NCBI GenBank assembly: GCA_002104905.1
Contig: MCFE01000389.1
Coordinates: forward strand, 19,024 to 83,023
Reading direction: 5' to 3'
Length of the DNA stretch: 64,000 bases
Source of the DNA: Basidiobolus meristosporus CBS 931.73
Lineage: Eukaryota; Basidiobolomycota; Basidiobolomycetes; Basidiobolales; Basidiobolaceae
The position numbers and the translations under genes are program-made. The notes below the pieces were generated by a model that was not told where the DNA came from, ran no database searches, and saw only the letters and a program-made list of their open reading frames with translations. This document shows, piece by piece, positions 1 through 12,600 of this stretch (positions are counted from its first letter, which is position 1; each line of letters starts with the position of its first letter).

Positions 1-2250
1 ATGTTATTATTGCCATATATCAGTGCTCTACAACTATTTTAAGCGGATCCAACCAGTCAGGACATCCATTTGCCTTATATGGAAAGAAACTTGGTGTTAT
101 TGCAATGGTCTCACAGCAAGACTCTGATGGCATTACATTGACCTTATGACAGCCTACCACTGGTTCTGTATAATGCTACCATACCAATTTACTAAATGGT
201 ATTTCCTTTTTCTACTTCCCCTTGTGTGATTCCTATATTCCACTGTAGAATTACCCATCTTTATTTGCTCACCCACTACTACCCAGGGTTTTCCACATAT
301 AGTTTGAATCAAAAAGAACTATTGCCTCCTGCTTATTAGCCTTAACAACACACACACCTGCTGCAATTGACATACTTCTATCACCTCCACTTTGCAGCTT
401 TTTGGTGTGATACTTGCAAGGTTGCCATATACCTTGTACTAGTGGTAACATATACATCTTGCAAACATATGGTTGTTAGCTGCCACTTCCGCAATGAATA
501 CCTCATGAATATCTGCAAAGAACTTCTTTGCATTTAGCCAGTATATTCCTTCTTGCTGCTTGATTCTAGTCCCCCTCAAAGCTGCTCTCTGACTTTTGTT
601 TGTGTGAATTCCATATTGAATGATGTAGAAGTTGGCTTGTCACCATGAGAAATCCAGCACACCTTGATAGAGTTTTCCTAAAAACAATTAGTTCCTTGCT
701 GCACACAACCCAACTTTGCATTAATTACATGATTACCCACACATTGGGGCTTCTTAGCTTGTTAATGCCATTAGCATAAATGTCTCCATGTGCACATTTG
801 TCCTCAATACTTTCCAACTTGTCCTGGCTGTCCTCCATGTGCCAACTCATCACATCTACAACAGACTTGAAGGTAATACTCTTGATGAGATTGAAATATG
901 ATAGTACCTGCCACTTGACTTGTCTTCCTATCTCCCCATACATCCACTCTATAGGAAATTCCCAAAAGGTGAAGCAAGGCCCAGTTTTCTCTACACACCA
1001 AGCAAGATGGAGTAGAGAATAGACAGTAGCAGCAGAGATCTACACATTCAGCTTTATGTGCGTAGTATAGCCACTCAAATCCCATTACACACTCCTCACA
1101 CAACAGCTGTAGATGCGTCAAGTTGGCATTGGTCAACCGCTTCTGGATAAATATTCCTACAATGTTCACAAATGACTCCCAATGCTTTCAATGTACTCTT
1201 GGTAGGAATGGGCTCAGAGCACCACATGAATAAATACATATCCAGTTCATCCAGTGTTTGCATTTGTATTATTGCATATGCATATGACTATTAAGTGGAG
1301 CCCATGAGAAGTACCTAGTGTAGCAGATACTCTGTAAGATCTTGCCAATTCTTTCAAATTTTTCCAATATCTTCAAGGGCTTTTTTAGCTTAAAGTGCCC
1401 CATGTACAATTTGGTCATCAGTACAGGGATATTGATGAGAAGCAAATGCTTTGCTCCCAGTGGAAAGCTTTACGCCAACAGATACCCTCTATCTTAAGTA
1501 TCTCAGGTTTCCAATTGATTCCATATTCTGTCCAATGGCTTATAGCTTGCCAATTTTGCTGCAATTGCATGCTGACTTCTGTTGGTTCTCTCTGTGTAAT
1601 GATGATGTTCTTAGTGCTGGTGCGTAGGTACTAATAATGTGTGTGAGTTATGGGTAAATACCTTGGATCTCACACATTCATCAACAATACTGTCCATTGT
1701 GCCTGGAAAAACCTGCTATCTTGCTGATGGCTAGGGTATCTCCAATGCAGATGATAATATGCGCTTTTACATGGCAGCCATTGACTGTTATCCTGCTGGA
1801 ATGCATACAGAACTCATCCATCAATGGATACAGGTAGCTATCCAGGTTTGATGGTGATTTACACCCAGATACTGGTGAGACTACCACCAGATTATTGCTC
1901 TGAAACCATAAGATGGGTACCAGATTCAGATTGATGAGAATTAGTGGCCACAGGATTTGCTAGTAGAGTACTTTTTTAATGAGAATCCATCAAGTGCCAA
2001 AGCAAAAGCATGGTCATACATACCTTCAGAGTAGCCCTGGCTTCTTAGCTGTTTACAATGATTGCCTTCAAATATATCAGATATGTTTGCGCTTGATTGA
2101 TACTGATTGTGGTACTACAGCTGCAATATTTGTCAGACTCCATCAGCTTCCTCAGATGGTGTATATCTGTGCCACCAAAAAAAAGGTAAAGTCATCTGGT
2201 TCCCAATAAAACCCCACTGCTGACAGCAACAGAGGAAAGGATGGATAGTA
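1..2250 (-). mobile_element. Tnp2 (Plavaka/CMC-like) DNA transposon remnant, copy A
   Basis: On the minus strand, broken reading frames match the transposase remnant at 16,600-19,250. At 1,681-1,887 the translation keeps a block containing SPSNLDSYLYPL and KAHIIICIGDT..AISKIAGF. Further on, 804-1,169 matches the part of copy C just before its FPMEQMCGE segment. Blocks of this kind (PK.P.NLD.FL.PL; C.DTPA.RK.AGF..H) are typical of the Tnp2 transposase family of fungal CMC/Plavaka elements. Stops and frameshifts are frequent, so it is dead. The window begins inside the copy, and its end matches the right end of copy C just before the copia at 19,251. No terminal inverted repeats or target duplication could be placed. 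The family call rests on motif memory. Confidence 0.6.
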
Positions 2251-2988
2251 GCTTGCTTTGACATTCAGTGCAACAAGCAGGGCTACATCCAAAAAAGGCC
2301 CTGTGGACAGTGTGCTCATTTCAGGTAATAATGCAGACTCCTCAGGCTCTCAGTCAAGTAGGCAAATGAGAACCTGTGCTGAGCCTCAAGCTGACCGTTA
2401 TGCTCAGGCAGACAAGAAGGTAGCAAATGCAGTACCCTCAGGTGAAGACCAGCAGGTGGACATCATAACATCACCACCACCAACATTAGCAAGTATGCTG
2501 TCAGCTTGTACCAGAGCATCAATGAAGTAATTAGGTGCAGTGGTGGATTGGATAGATGCAATGGCCCAGAGAAATCAGAAAATAGTCCAGAAACAGGATG
2601 AGTGGATAATACATGTAGAGCAATCAATATCCCAGGTAGAGAAAGCAGTATCCTTGCTACAAAGAAGGAACTCAAGTAGTTCTACAAAAGATTATTGAGA
2701 TGATCCTGCCAAAAGGCCATCACAAAGTTAAAGTCCCATGACTAAGTGGTTTTAATCCTGTCAGGAAACCATCCAGAGACTGTTGAAAAATAATTGCACC
2801 CCAGATTTCACAATAAGCTTGTTCCATCATTCCAGCTGATCATAGTGCCCAATAGTGCCATTGCATACCAGATGGTGCCTGATCATGCCACAGAGTGCCA
2901 GATGGTGCCATACAGTGCCAATTTGGGATCAAAATTGACATGCATATGACCCTAAAATATCAAATTAATAACCAAATATACAGCACTC

Positions 2989-3337
2989 TGTTGAAATAAT
3001 TAGGAGTCCACCTAATTATTAATATATTATGAACTAGCACTTAGTGAAATGATATATTTCAGATTATCAACATGAGAATTAGTTTGTAAGATATTTACTA
3101 ATTATTAGGAATTAGAGAAGTACAGAATTTTAGGAAAATCTGAAACTTGTCCAAATGAGCCGAAACTTGGCACATGTACTCCTGAGACTCCCCTAATAAT
3201 GACCAAATAGTTGCATTTACGTAGTTCTGCAATAAGTATAAATACTGTGTTGCAACTCAATAAAACATCAAGTGAATATCATGTAAATCTTCTAATTCTC
3301 CAATTCACTTCCAATATATCTCTCTAATATTTCAACA
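2989..3337 (+). repeat. 5' LTR of the young LTR element
   Basis: This 349-bp repeat is paired with 5,941-6,289, with one mismatch seen by eye. It has TG...CA ends, a TATA-like GTATAAATAC and AATAAAA in its right half. Confidence 0.9.
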
Positions 3338-3354
3338 GGCTATGAGCCCCGAGC
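3338..3354 (+). promoter_or_regulatory. Primer-binding site, half-tRNA(iMet) type
   Basis: GGCTATGAGCCCCGAGC directly abuts the 5' LTR. Its complement carries a CAU anticodon inside a GGGCTCATA context, as in the anticodon arm of initiator tRNA-Met. Drosophila copia is primed by such an internal tRNA cut. The same motif, with small changes, follows the 5' LTRs of both copia elements here. Confidence 0.65.
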
Positions 3355-5940
3355 TTGCTTTATCTTAGTTATCCACTTTGCTCTAGTGCTGTGTCTTTAT
3401 TCTGGAGAAAGACTGCCTGGTCTACCTGAAGTTACAAAAGACAGAAAAAGTACTACCGCTGCAAAGAACTGCTAGATGGGATATATTGTTTTGGAGAAAG
3501 AGGCCTTTGCCCTTTAAGAAGACACTAAGCAAAGAAAAAGGTCATATGTCAAGGAGGTCATGTTGGACAGTTTTCAAATTATGAAATCTGCAGAAGGATG
3601 AAGCTTTGAGAAAATGCGTAATCCCAGCAAGGAGTCCAGATCAATAAGGGGCATATTACATGATATATGTATTAGTGCTATGATCCTTATTATCACAACA
3701 TAAAGGAGCTATGTTGATGATCCACATATACCTGGGTTTGCATTAGACTATTTCAGTCAATGAGGTGCCCACATTGCTGCAGTGAATTTACATAAGTCTG
3801 TAGCCACTTGAAATGAAATGATGCGCAAATACTTTGATGCCACCTGCTGCCCTAGTTTGGAGTTGGATATGCAGACAAATATATGGATCAGCTTGCCCAA
3901 ACTCTGAGGATCAAAATGATATATAATACCTATATATTTGGCCGAAGATCAGTGATCTCAGACATGCCAACCTGGGAGTGGTACGCATGATATATCAATG
4001 GTACTATTTCCAGTACCAATGATCCTGAGGCCCTGTGAGACACTTATTAGACGAGCTACATGTCTACATCAAGTATCAGGAACAGTGGGAGGAGATATAT
4101 CCATATATGTTGAAGCATGGAATTTCTACCGCCATCAAGAAAAGTGCTACCGGAGACCTTGACCAAAGTATATGCTTATAGTCTCTGTATACACTAGAGA
4201 ATATGCATGAAGTACTATCAAGGAGTGTACTAGTTGCCCTACGCTAGTACATATATCACATACATACAGTGATGAAGGATCATTTATATTAACATGGATC
4301 AGATGTTAATCATGCTATTATGATCAGATCAAGTTACTTGCAGCTCCCAGCTACGGGCCAAACTGCAATGATGATATCTGCCACCAAGATGCTGAGAGAA
4401 ATGGCTTTTTAAGGAAGCTTATTTGATCAAATTTGATCAAGCCTGTGAAAAGTTATGCCAGATCCAAATGGATGACCGATTTGGTTGAAACATCTCAGAA
4501 TAGATATGTTTTGAAGACAGGAGGTTCCTGAACACTCTGGGAGATCTAACAAACCGTGGATATGCTACCTGCATGGTCCAGATCTAGATCAATAAGGAAA
4601 TTCCAGCAACCAGCATCTTTAAGACCAGATATGGAACAAAAACCTACCGCCAATAAGTTGTCAGTTTCTAAATGGAGTTAGGTGACACCTAAGCAAGATT
4701 TGGACTATCTAGCACACTAGATTTGATCCAGTTATCCTACCACACAAGGATAGTGGAGTATTGTTGCTAAGGAAAGCAGCAAAGCAGTCCAAGAGAACCT
4801 ACGTACTCAGAGGCAACATCACAATTACGGTGAGCAATGAAGTCAACTTACTTACAGTTGGAGCTAGAGAAGTGGTACCAAGGGCCAACCTAAGGGTTAT
4901 AATGGGTCCAGAAGATCATGGACTTGTCTATTTGCACTGTCAACCGAGCTCTATGCTGGAAAATTCTACCAGAAGTAACAGTGACTTATCAGAGCTGTTA
5001 TGGTAGATTTACGCAATTAGAAAGTGCCAGATCAGGTTGTACTGTTTAAAGCGCAACAGTACATATGAGACCATATCTATCCTGTTTAGGATGAAACCTC
5101 TATGAATAGCTGCCAATCAGGCTGTGGTATCTTGTGATACCAAATCAAGCCTATCAAGATGTAAAGGGAAGATCTCAATACTGTAACTGCAATATCAGTC
5201 CAAGAAAGTTATGCCTAGATCAGAAGGATATATATGATCTATCTGAGTCAATTTTAGAAGGCAGGAAGCACCAGAAGATGTAGCTTCAGTGGGAGTACAA
5301 TATCCCAGATCAGGAATGAAGAAAAGCTAAGCTAGATACTATTGAAGGCACTAGTCCGGAAGAGGAAATACTTTGTCAACCGGTGAAGAATAAGGCCACT
5401 ACAATGCTGACCAATTGTTGGTCTCAGCAGATCATATATGGAGTATATGAGGAAAATTACTATCCAGATCCAGTTATGGATATATGGAGGATAGTCTAAG
5501 TGAATTAGACTATAGACCGGAACTGTGGATGATCCAGATCTACTGGAGCAAAGAACACATCCTAACTTCGCCAATTATTGACCAATTTTACTCAAATAAG
5601 AAACAGCAGATAGCCTGAGAACGCAGCTCTCTGATGATACATACTATGCCAGGATTCAATTAGTATATGAAAAGTTTTACTCCGATCAAATGGATGATAC
5701 TCATTCATAGATATTTGTGATGAAATCAGAATTCAGACTCAAAGCAATTTGATCTGAAGTATGTAATTAACAGTATGAACTTATACTTAGTTATTACAGA
5801 TAATATGCAATCCTTAACATATATTGGAGAATACATTAGTCCAATAGGTTAGATGGTTAATTGCAGGTTTAATTTCAACCGCAAGATACACAACACCACA
5901 GCAAGTTCATAAGTATATGAATATATTATGTGAGTGGGAG

Positions 5941-6289
5941 TGTTGAAATAATTAGGAGTCCACCTAATTATTAATATATTATGAACTAGCACTTAGTGAA
6001 ATGATATATTTCAGATTATCAACATGAAAATTAGTTTGTAAGATATTTACTAATTATTAGGAATTAGAGAAGTACAGAATTTTAGGAAAATCTGAAACTT
6101 GTCCAAATGAGCCGAAACTTGGCACATGTACTCCTGAGACTCCCCTAATAATGACCAAATAGTTGCATTTACGTAGTTCTGCAATAAGTATAAATACTGT
6201 GTTGCAACTCAATAAAACATCAAGTGAATATCATGTAAATCTTCTAATTCTCCAATTCACTTCCAATATATCTCTCTAATATTTCAACA
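5941..6289 (+). repeat. 3' LTR of the young LTR element
   Basis: This 349-bp repeat is preceded by the purine run GTGGGAG and followed by the CACTC target duplication. Confidence 0.9.
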
Positions 6290-8639
6290 CACTCTCTACT
6301 ACTATGATCAATGGCACAATGGAACAAGTCTAATACCTTAATCTAAATTTTCATCACAACAATGTTGAAGTGGCTTTTGATTGGTTCCCGGCCAATTTGC
6401 TCACTTTCTGATTGCTGATACTCTATTGCCTCCTACATTTGTGTGCATTGATTAGCTTTTGCCTCTTTTTCACACTCCTTACTTCCTGACTCAACTGTTT
6501 CTCTTATTTTTCATGTGTGCAAACAGATTTATTTCTGTTGAAACTTCAGTTGTACCTCAACTGCCAGCTGTAGTGACCTATACAAGTCCCTATGCACTAC
6601 ATTATTACTAAGCCCAACCTCACACTCAACAAATTACTTCATTAAAAGCAACCACTCAATAAGTATTTTGCTGTAGGGCTCTGGTTCCACAACTTTGGTG
6701 GGAGCCCAAGGGCTTTATGCCACTGTTCATTCACTGGTTCCTGCATGTCCTGGTCTTCAGCCAGTACTGCAAGGTTTAGCACCTCATCTGCTAGTGTTTA
6801 CAATAAATCCTTGCAATATTTCAGTGTGCTTTCTTGAGCACTGCTCTTGAAGAAGTGCTGCAACCTCTTGGTGTGCCTATTAATGTTCCAAAATTTCACT
6901 GAAGGCATTGTGGTAGTCTTTTGAGCACATGACATTGTAGCCTTGTCTGTCAGTGGGATATCCACTCTGTCAACAATGGAGGATGTGGAGGCTGTGGTAT
7001 ACAAATTGCCATTTTCAGCATACTCATCTACCTTGCTGGAGTTTAGCTCAACTGGCTGGGCTTCCAACTCTTATGAAAGCAGCTTATTCAGTCAGGTCTG
7101 GGCTTGCGGCATTAATTTGTTAGAACTGCAGTTCTTTTGCATGCCTCCCTGTCTCAGGCTAGGTAGAGATTTTTCACAAGAGTTGGAAGCACAGCCAGTT
7201 GAGCTACACTCCAGCAAGGTAGATGAGTTCACTGAAAAAGGCAATTTGTATACCACAGCCTCTACATCCTCCATTGTTGACAGAGTGGATATCCCACTGA
7301 CAGACAAGGCTACAATGTCATGTGCTCAAAAGACTACCACAATGCCTTCAGTGAAATTTTGGAACATTAATAGGCACACCAAAAGGTTGCAGCACTTCTT
7401 CAAGAGCAGTGCTCAAGAAAGCACACTGAAATATTGCAAGGATTTATTGTAAACACTAGCAGATGAGGTGCTAAACCTTGCAGTACTGGCTGAAGACCAG
7501 GACATGTGGGAACCAGTGAATGAGCAGTAGCATAGAGCCATTAGACTTCTGCAAAGGTTACAGAACCAGTGCATAGAGCAGAAATACTTATTGAGTGATG
7601 GACTTTAATAGAGTTCCTTGTTTAGTGTGGGGTTGGGCTTAATGTAAGTGTAATGTATAGGGACTTATATAGGTCACCACAATGGGCAATTGAGGTACAA
7701 CTGAAGCTTCAATGGAAATAAATCAATTTGTACAGATGAAAACTAAGAGAAACAGTTGAGTCAGGAAGTAAGGAGTGTGTAAAAGAGGCAATAGCCAATC
7801 AATGCACACAAATGTTGGATCCAATAGAGCATCTGGGTTCAGAAAGTGAGCAAGTTGGCTGGGAACCAATCAAAAGCCACTTGTACATTGTTGTGACAAA
7901 TATCTTGACCAAGTTATTGTGAAATCTGGGGTGCAACTATTTTTTAACAGTCTCTAGATGGTGTCCTCATGGGATCAATACCTCTTAGTCACAGGACTTT
8001 AACTTTGTGATGGGTTTTTGACAGGATCATCTCAATAATTTTTCATAGGGTTATGTGGGCCTTGTCTCTGGATATTATTTCCATACTTCAGAGACTGTAT
8101 GGTGTTCTTCTACTTTTACATCAGGAAATGGCTTAACCCTTGATTATGAAATTAAGCTTCTTTAGCTCCTACCTTGCACAAAAGATACTGCATTCTCAGC
8201 ATGGGATGTTGACTACTCTGCATGCATTATCCACTCATCCTATCTCTAGAATATTCCCTGATTTCTCCAGGCCATTGTATCTATAGCATCAGCCACTCTA
8301 CCTAATTACCTCATTAATACTCTGGTATGAGCTGACAGATACTTGCAAGTACTGGTGGTGGTGATATTGGAATGATCATTTGTTGAATCTCTACTGGAGG
8401 TAATGCATTTAATACATCCTCATCAGACTGAGCATGATTGGCAGTTTGCAGCTCTGCAAAGGTTAATTCACTACTAGTGTGAGAGCCCAAGGAGTCAGTT
8501 TCATTACCTTCTATGGGCATAATGTCAACATTGTTCTTTTGGATGTAGTCTTGCTTGTTGTACAAAATGCCATGCAAATTGCTACCTAACTATACTTCTG
8601 CAGAGTTGTGTGGAGGGCTCAGTTGGGAACTAAATACCT

Positions 8640-9253
8640 TGATTTTATTTTTTGTGGGGACATAAATGAAAGTGAATCAAGCCAATAGGGATATTGTGCT
8701 CTATATACATATGTATGTGGTGAGGTTGTATATATGTCCATGGGAGAGATATGTTCAATATTTCTCAATTGTTTTGTGTACTGGGTGTTCATCAGGTGCA
8801 ATAACCTCTGTCAAATATTTGCTAGAAATTCTTAGGTCTTTTCTCTACTTTAATGTGAAGGGGAATAAAGTCACAAGCTTGTCAGGAGAAAAGTATTGAG
8901 CTACAATGCCCAACTTAATAGGGGTTGTATCAGAAGTATGTGCTCAGCTTAGCATCCTCTGAAACAGCAATATACTAAAGCTCCCAAAGTCAAAGCAACT
9001 ATAGACTCCACCTGCAGAGACTTGATAAGAATGAATCTACAATCAATAGTTACAAGGTGAGAAAAGCATCTTTGCCTGGACAAGAACAAACTTGGATAAG
9101 AATCAAATGTACTCAAAGATATCTACCTTGAGTGTTCCTCACAGGTAGTGACTTCAAGGTAAATTGGCTGTCTGCAAGGTTTCCTAGGAGTGTCCTGTGG
9201 TCTGGGACTGGACATTTAGTTGGCAATAGATAGCAATGATCACACTAATCAAC
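8640..9253. repeat. Dispersed repeat Y, copy 1
   Basis: This stretch is similar to 25,880-26,470 and 28,855-29,170: shared tracts include ATTGAGCTACAATSCCCAACTTA and GATCACACTAATCAAC at the right end. I see no clear coding frame. Copia 1 begins right after the ATCAAC end, so it probably inserted into Y. Confidence 0.6.
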
Positions 9254-9600
9254 TGTTTTAAGAGTCTTGGAGATATTGGAAGTGATTAGGAGAAAAAGTA
9301 GATTATATGCTTTTCACTTAGTGATTTATTGAGTGTAAAAGTAGCATTTATACTTTTACATGGTCTTAGCACTACAAACATGTAGAATAGGTTACAAAAG
9401 GTCCCAACAAGACATGTACAAAGTTGGGGCTGTTTGGACAACTTTGAGAATCTTCATGTTCTGGCAACCTGGTATTTTGTGAAAATATTTCAAGTAAATC
9501 CCAACAAGGAATTTGGTTAGTATTCCCTAGGATTTGAAGGTAATGATCTAAGTGACCATGTTAGGTGAGTGTTTAGGTGGAATTCCAAATTTTTACAACA
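9254..9600 (-). repeat. LTR (3') of copia copy 1
   Basis: This 347-bp sequence is homologous to the LTRs at 19,251, 24,340 and 59,212. It borders repeat Y on the left. Confidence 0.85.
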
Positions 9601-12600
9601 CTCCCACACAGCTAAATGCTCATACTGACTAGTCCCAATCTTGACCTAAGATACTCAAATTTGTCTTTATCTCACGGTCTTGTAAATATGGCTGCAATCA
9701 TTTTATCCAAAGGACAGTAAACTAAGCTGACTAGCCTATTCTCTGTAGCTTCACCTATGGAATGATGCTTAATATCTATGTGCCTATTCCTATCATGAGA
9801 AGCTGGATTTCTACCTAATTGTGTACATCCTTAGTCATCTTGAAATTAAGTAAGAGGCATTTTTGACATAGGCCTAAATCTTTAAAAGGTTTCCTTAACC
9901 ACATTGCTTCTTTTGCAGATTCACGGACTGCCATATACTCTGACTCTATAGTGAAGAGTGCTACAATTGGTTGCTTTCTTGAATTCCATGATATTGCTCC
10001 ATCATAGTAAAGGATGGTGTATCCTGTAATGGATCTTCTGTCTTCTGAATTTTGTACCCAATGAGCATCAGAGTGTCTCACAAGTTGCTGTTCTGAGCTC
10101 TTACAAGTGTATCTTAAGCCAATATCAGCAGCTCCTTCTAGGAATCTTAAAATCTGCTCAACTGCTGCAACATGATCAGATCCATGGTTCTGATTGTGTT
10201 GGCTGACAACTCCTACTGAATATCAGATATTTGGACATGTGCAAGCATGATATACATTAAACTACCAACTTTAGATTGATAAGGAAAGTCAGGACTTTCA
10301 GATGGTACTAAGCTCTCTAAATTTGATTGAGTTTTGACCAAGCTGAGGTTTGTCTCCATTGGGGTAGCTGCCAGGTTACAGTCTTCCATTTGGTACTTCT
10401 TTGGAATATCTTGAATATACCTGGATTGGCTTAGGATGATAGTCTGGGTAATTCTGTCTTTGGAGAACTTTATCCCTAATTAGTAACTGAGTTCTCCTAG
10501 ATTGGACATCTTGAACTCCTTAGATAGGCTGGATTTAGTGTCTTCGGTTATTGCAAGGATATTAGAGGCTATAGTAATGTCATCCACATATAGTGCTAAT
10601 AGAACTGGATTTGCTCTATTTGGCTCATAGTAAGTGCTATAGTCAGCATTGCTGCTTTGAAACTCAAAGATTCCAAATAAAATCTATTTTGCAATTCCAG
10701 GTTCTTGGTGATTGTTTGAGACCACATAGGGATTTTTTAAGCGTACAGACCAAGTGGGGGTTTTCTTAGCCAGCAAACCCATCAGGCTGGTCCATTTACA
10801 TGCCCTCTTCAAGTTCTCCATTCAAAATGCAGTTTCACATCCACTTGATGAATAAGAAATTTGTATTTGGCTGCAATAGCCAATATTGATCTGATGGACT
10901 TAAACTTGGCTAATGGTGCAAAGGTCTCAGTATAGTCCAGTTCTTTTGCTTGAGAGTATCCTTAAGCCACAATTCTTACTTTACATCTTTTGATTCTACC
11001 ATCAGCCTTGTATTTGGTCTGAAAGACCCATCTCCATCCAAATGATTTTTGGTTGATTGGTAATTTGACTAAGTCCCAAGTTTGATTTTCCATTAGGGCC
11101 TGATATTCCTCAGTCATTGCAGATCTCCAAAACTTTGTCTGAAGGCTATTTAGCACTTCTTTACAGTTGGGGGCTCATCAATATGGACTGAATAGGGATG
11201 GGCCAAATCTGTGCTGTCATTGATATAGTTATTTGGGCTTTTTCTTATCCATGTAGATCTCTGGGCATTTGATACTGGAAAGTTCATGGCTGGAATATTC
11301 CTGGACACTGATTCAGGCTGAACTACAGTTTTAGTGTCCTCTGGAGTGAAAATCCTTCATTGTTTTGCTCTGATTCAATCTTGACAATTGGTGTACCTGA
11401 GATCAAATTCTTGTCATCATCTGATGTCATTTTTTGTAAAAATTTTGAACTTTCATCAAACAACACATACCTGGACTTGCTTAGCTACTTTGCTTTGGTA
11501 TTTTAGAGTGTGTATGCTCTACTATCATTGCAGTAGCTCAATTATATGCACATTACACTTTTTAGCTTAAATTTTAACTGATCTCTAGGCTGCTTCAGGG
11601 TATATGCTGTACACCCTAGTATTCTTAGATGTTCTGCACTTAGTCTGTATCCATACTACGCATCAAATGAAGTGTAATCACAAAGTATTCTGCTATAACC
11701 CCTACTTCTAAGGTATACAGCTGTGGCAACTGATTGCACCCAAAAATCACAGGATAATCTTTCATCATGGATCAAAAATCTTGCCATATCAATTATTGAT
11801 CTGTTGGCACATTCTGCAACTCCATTTTGCTGTGGGGAGTATGGCACAGTAGTCTCTTGCTTTATCCAATGAGTTTTGCAGAAGTGGATGAAGAGTTTTA
11901 AGGTATATTCTCCACCATTGTCAGAGCGTATTTTCTTGATTTTTTCACCAGTTTCCCTCTCCACCATTGCTTTAAGCTCCCTGAGCATAGACACAGCTTC
12001 TTCCTTTCTCTTCATGAAGTAGACCAATCTGTATCTTGTATTGTCATCTACAAAAGTGATTAATTACTTCATCCTGCCCATGGATAAATTTTGCATGAGT
12101 CCCCACAGATATGAGTGAACTAATTCTAATTTTTTCTTTGTATTGCTTAGCCAGAGCTCTTGAATGGTTCCCTGCCATGTTTTCTGTATATGCTGGCTTC
12201 ACAGTACTCCAAATTATCTGGGGATTGGTTCTTGCTCTGGAAATTTGCTAATTTTTCATCCTTTGCATAAATAATCAAAATTGATTTGTCCAAATCTCCT
12301 ATACCCAAGAATTAGTGTTTCTTCTTTTAAATTACTTACATTGGCTTCCACAAGTGAAAAAATATAAGTCAGCTTATACAGATTCTGAGCTCTGAGACCT
12401 GAAGCAATATAAGCGCCATTTTGATCAGTGATCCTGCATCCAGAGTTGTCAATGCTAAAACTGGGTCTTTCTGCCATGGCCTTGCTTACAGATGGTAGGT
12501 ACTTGACTATTTCTGGTACATAGCTTAGTGATTGAAAGGTCAGTTTATAGCTTCCTTCACTGCTACTAAGGTTTAGTTGGAGAGTTCCTTCCCCCACTGC

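Larger units (their letters stand above)
2989..6289 (+). mobile_element. Young non-autonomous LTR retrotransposon (3,301 bp)
   Basis: Two 349-bp LTRs (2,989-3,337 and 5,941-6,289) start TGTTGAAATAATTAGG and end TATTTCAACA; I find one difference between them (GAGAATT against GAAAATT). A perfect 5-bp target duplication, CACTC, flanks the element (2,984-2,988 and 6,290-6,294). Each LTR carries a TATA-like GTATAAATAC and an AATAAAA signal. A primer-binding site follows the 5' LTR at once, and a purine-rich GTGGGAG precedes the 3' LTR. The 2.6-kb interior has no long open frame; only a weak gag-like start, MSPELALS then a stop, is visible. LTR identity says it inserted recently, so its proteins were presumably supplied by another copia-type element. 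Confidence 0.88.
2817..6330. mobile_element. Small inverted-repeat element (MITE-like, TGCCA-rich), split by an LTR element
   Basis: Its ends are GCTTGTTCCAT (2,817) and ATGGAACAAGTC (to 6,330), with TA on the right and TAA on the left. Without the LTR element inside it the unit is about 210 bp and rich in TGCCA words. The termini match the 736-bp fold-back element at 19,681-20,416 (GACTTGTT...AACAAGTC). It sits in the left arm of palindrome X: the empty site in the right arm reads CACAATAACTTGG. A TA target would suggest a mariner-like mobilising source, but that is inference. Confidence 0.6.
2250..8620. repeat. Large imperfect palindrome of an unclassified transposon segment (repeat X)
   Basis: The sequence from about 7,170 rightward is the reverse complement of the sequence from about 7,080 leftward; the axis is near 7,125 and about 90 bp is unpaired in the middle. 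Both arms encode the same 89-residue peptide on opposite strands (6,798-7,067 minus; 7,183-7,452 plus), containing KFWNINRHTKRLQHFFKSSA. Outside the nested insertions at 2,817-6,330 the left arm continues at 2,250-2,813 and pairs with about 7,930-8,600. A second shared peptide has SPPP followed by LAS (2,258-2,530 plus; 8,314-8,577 minus). The same unit lies next to Tnp2 remnants at 14,815-16,600 and 28,150-28,640, so it may be their 5' portion. I do not recognise the encoded protein. Confidence 0.7.
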
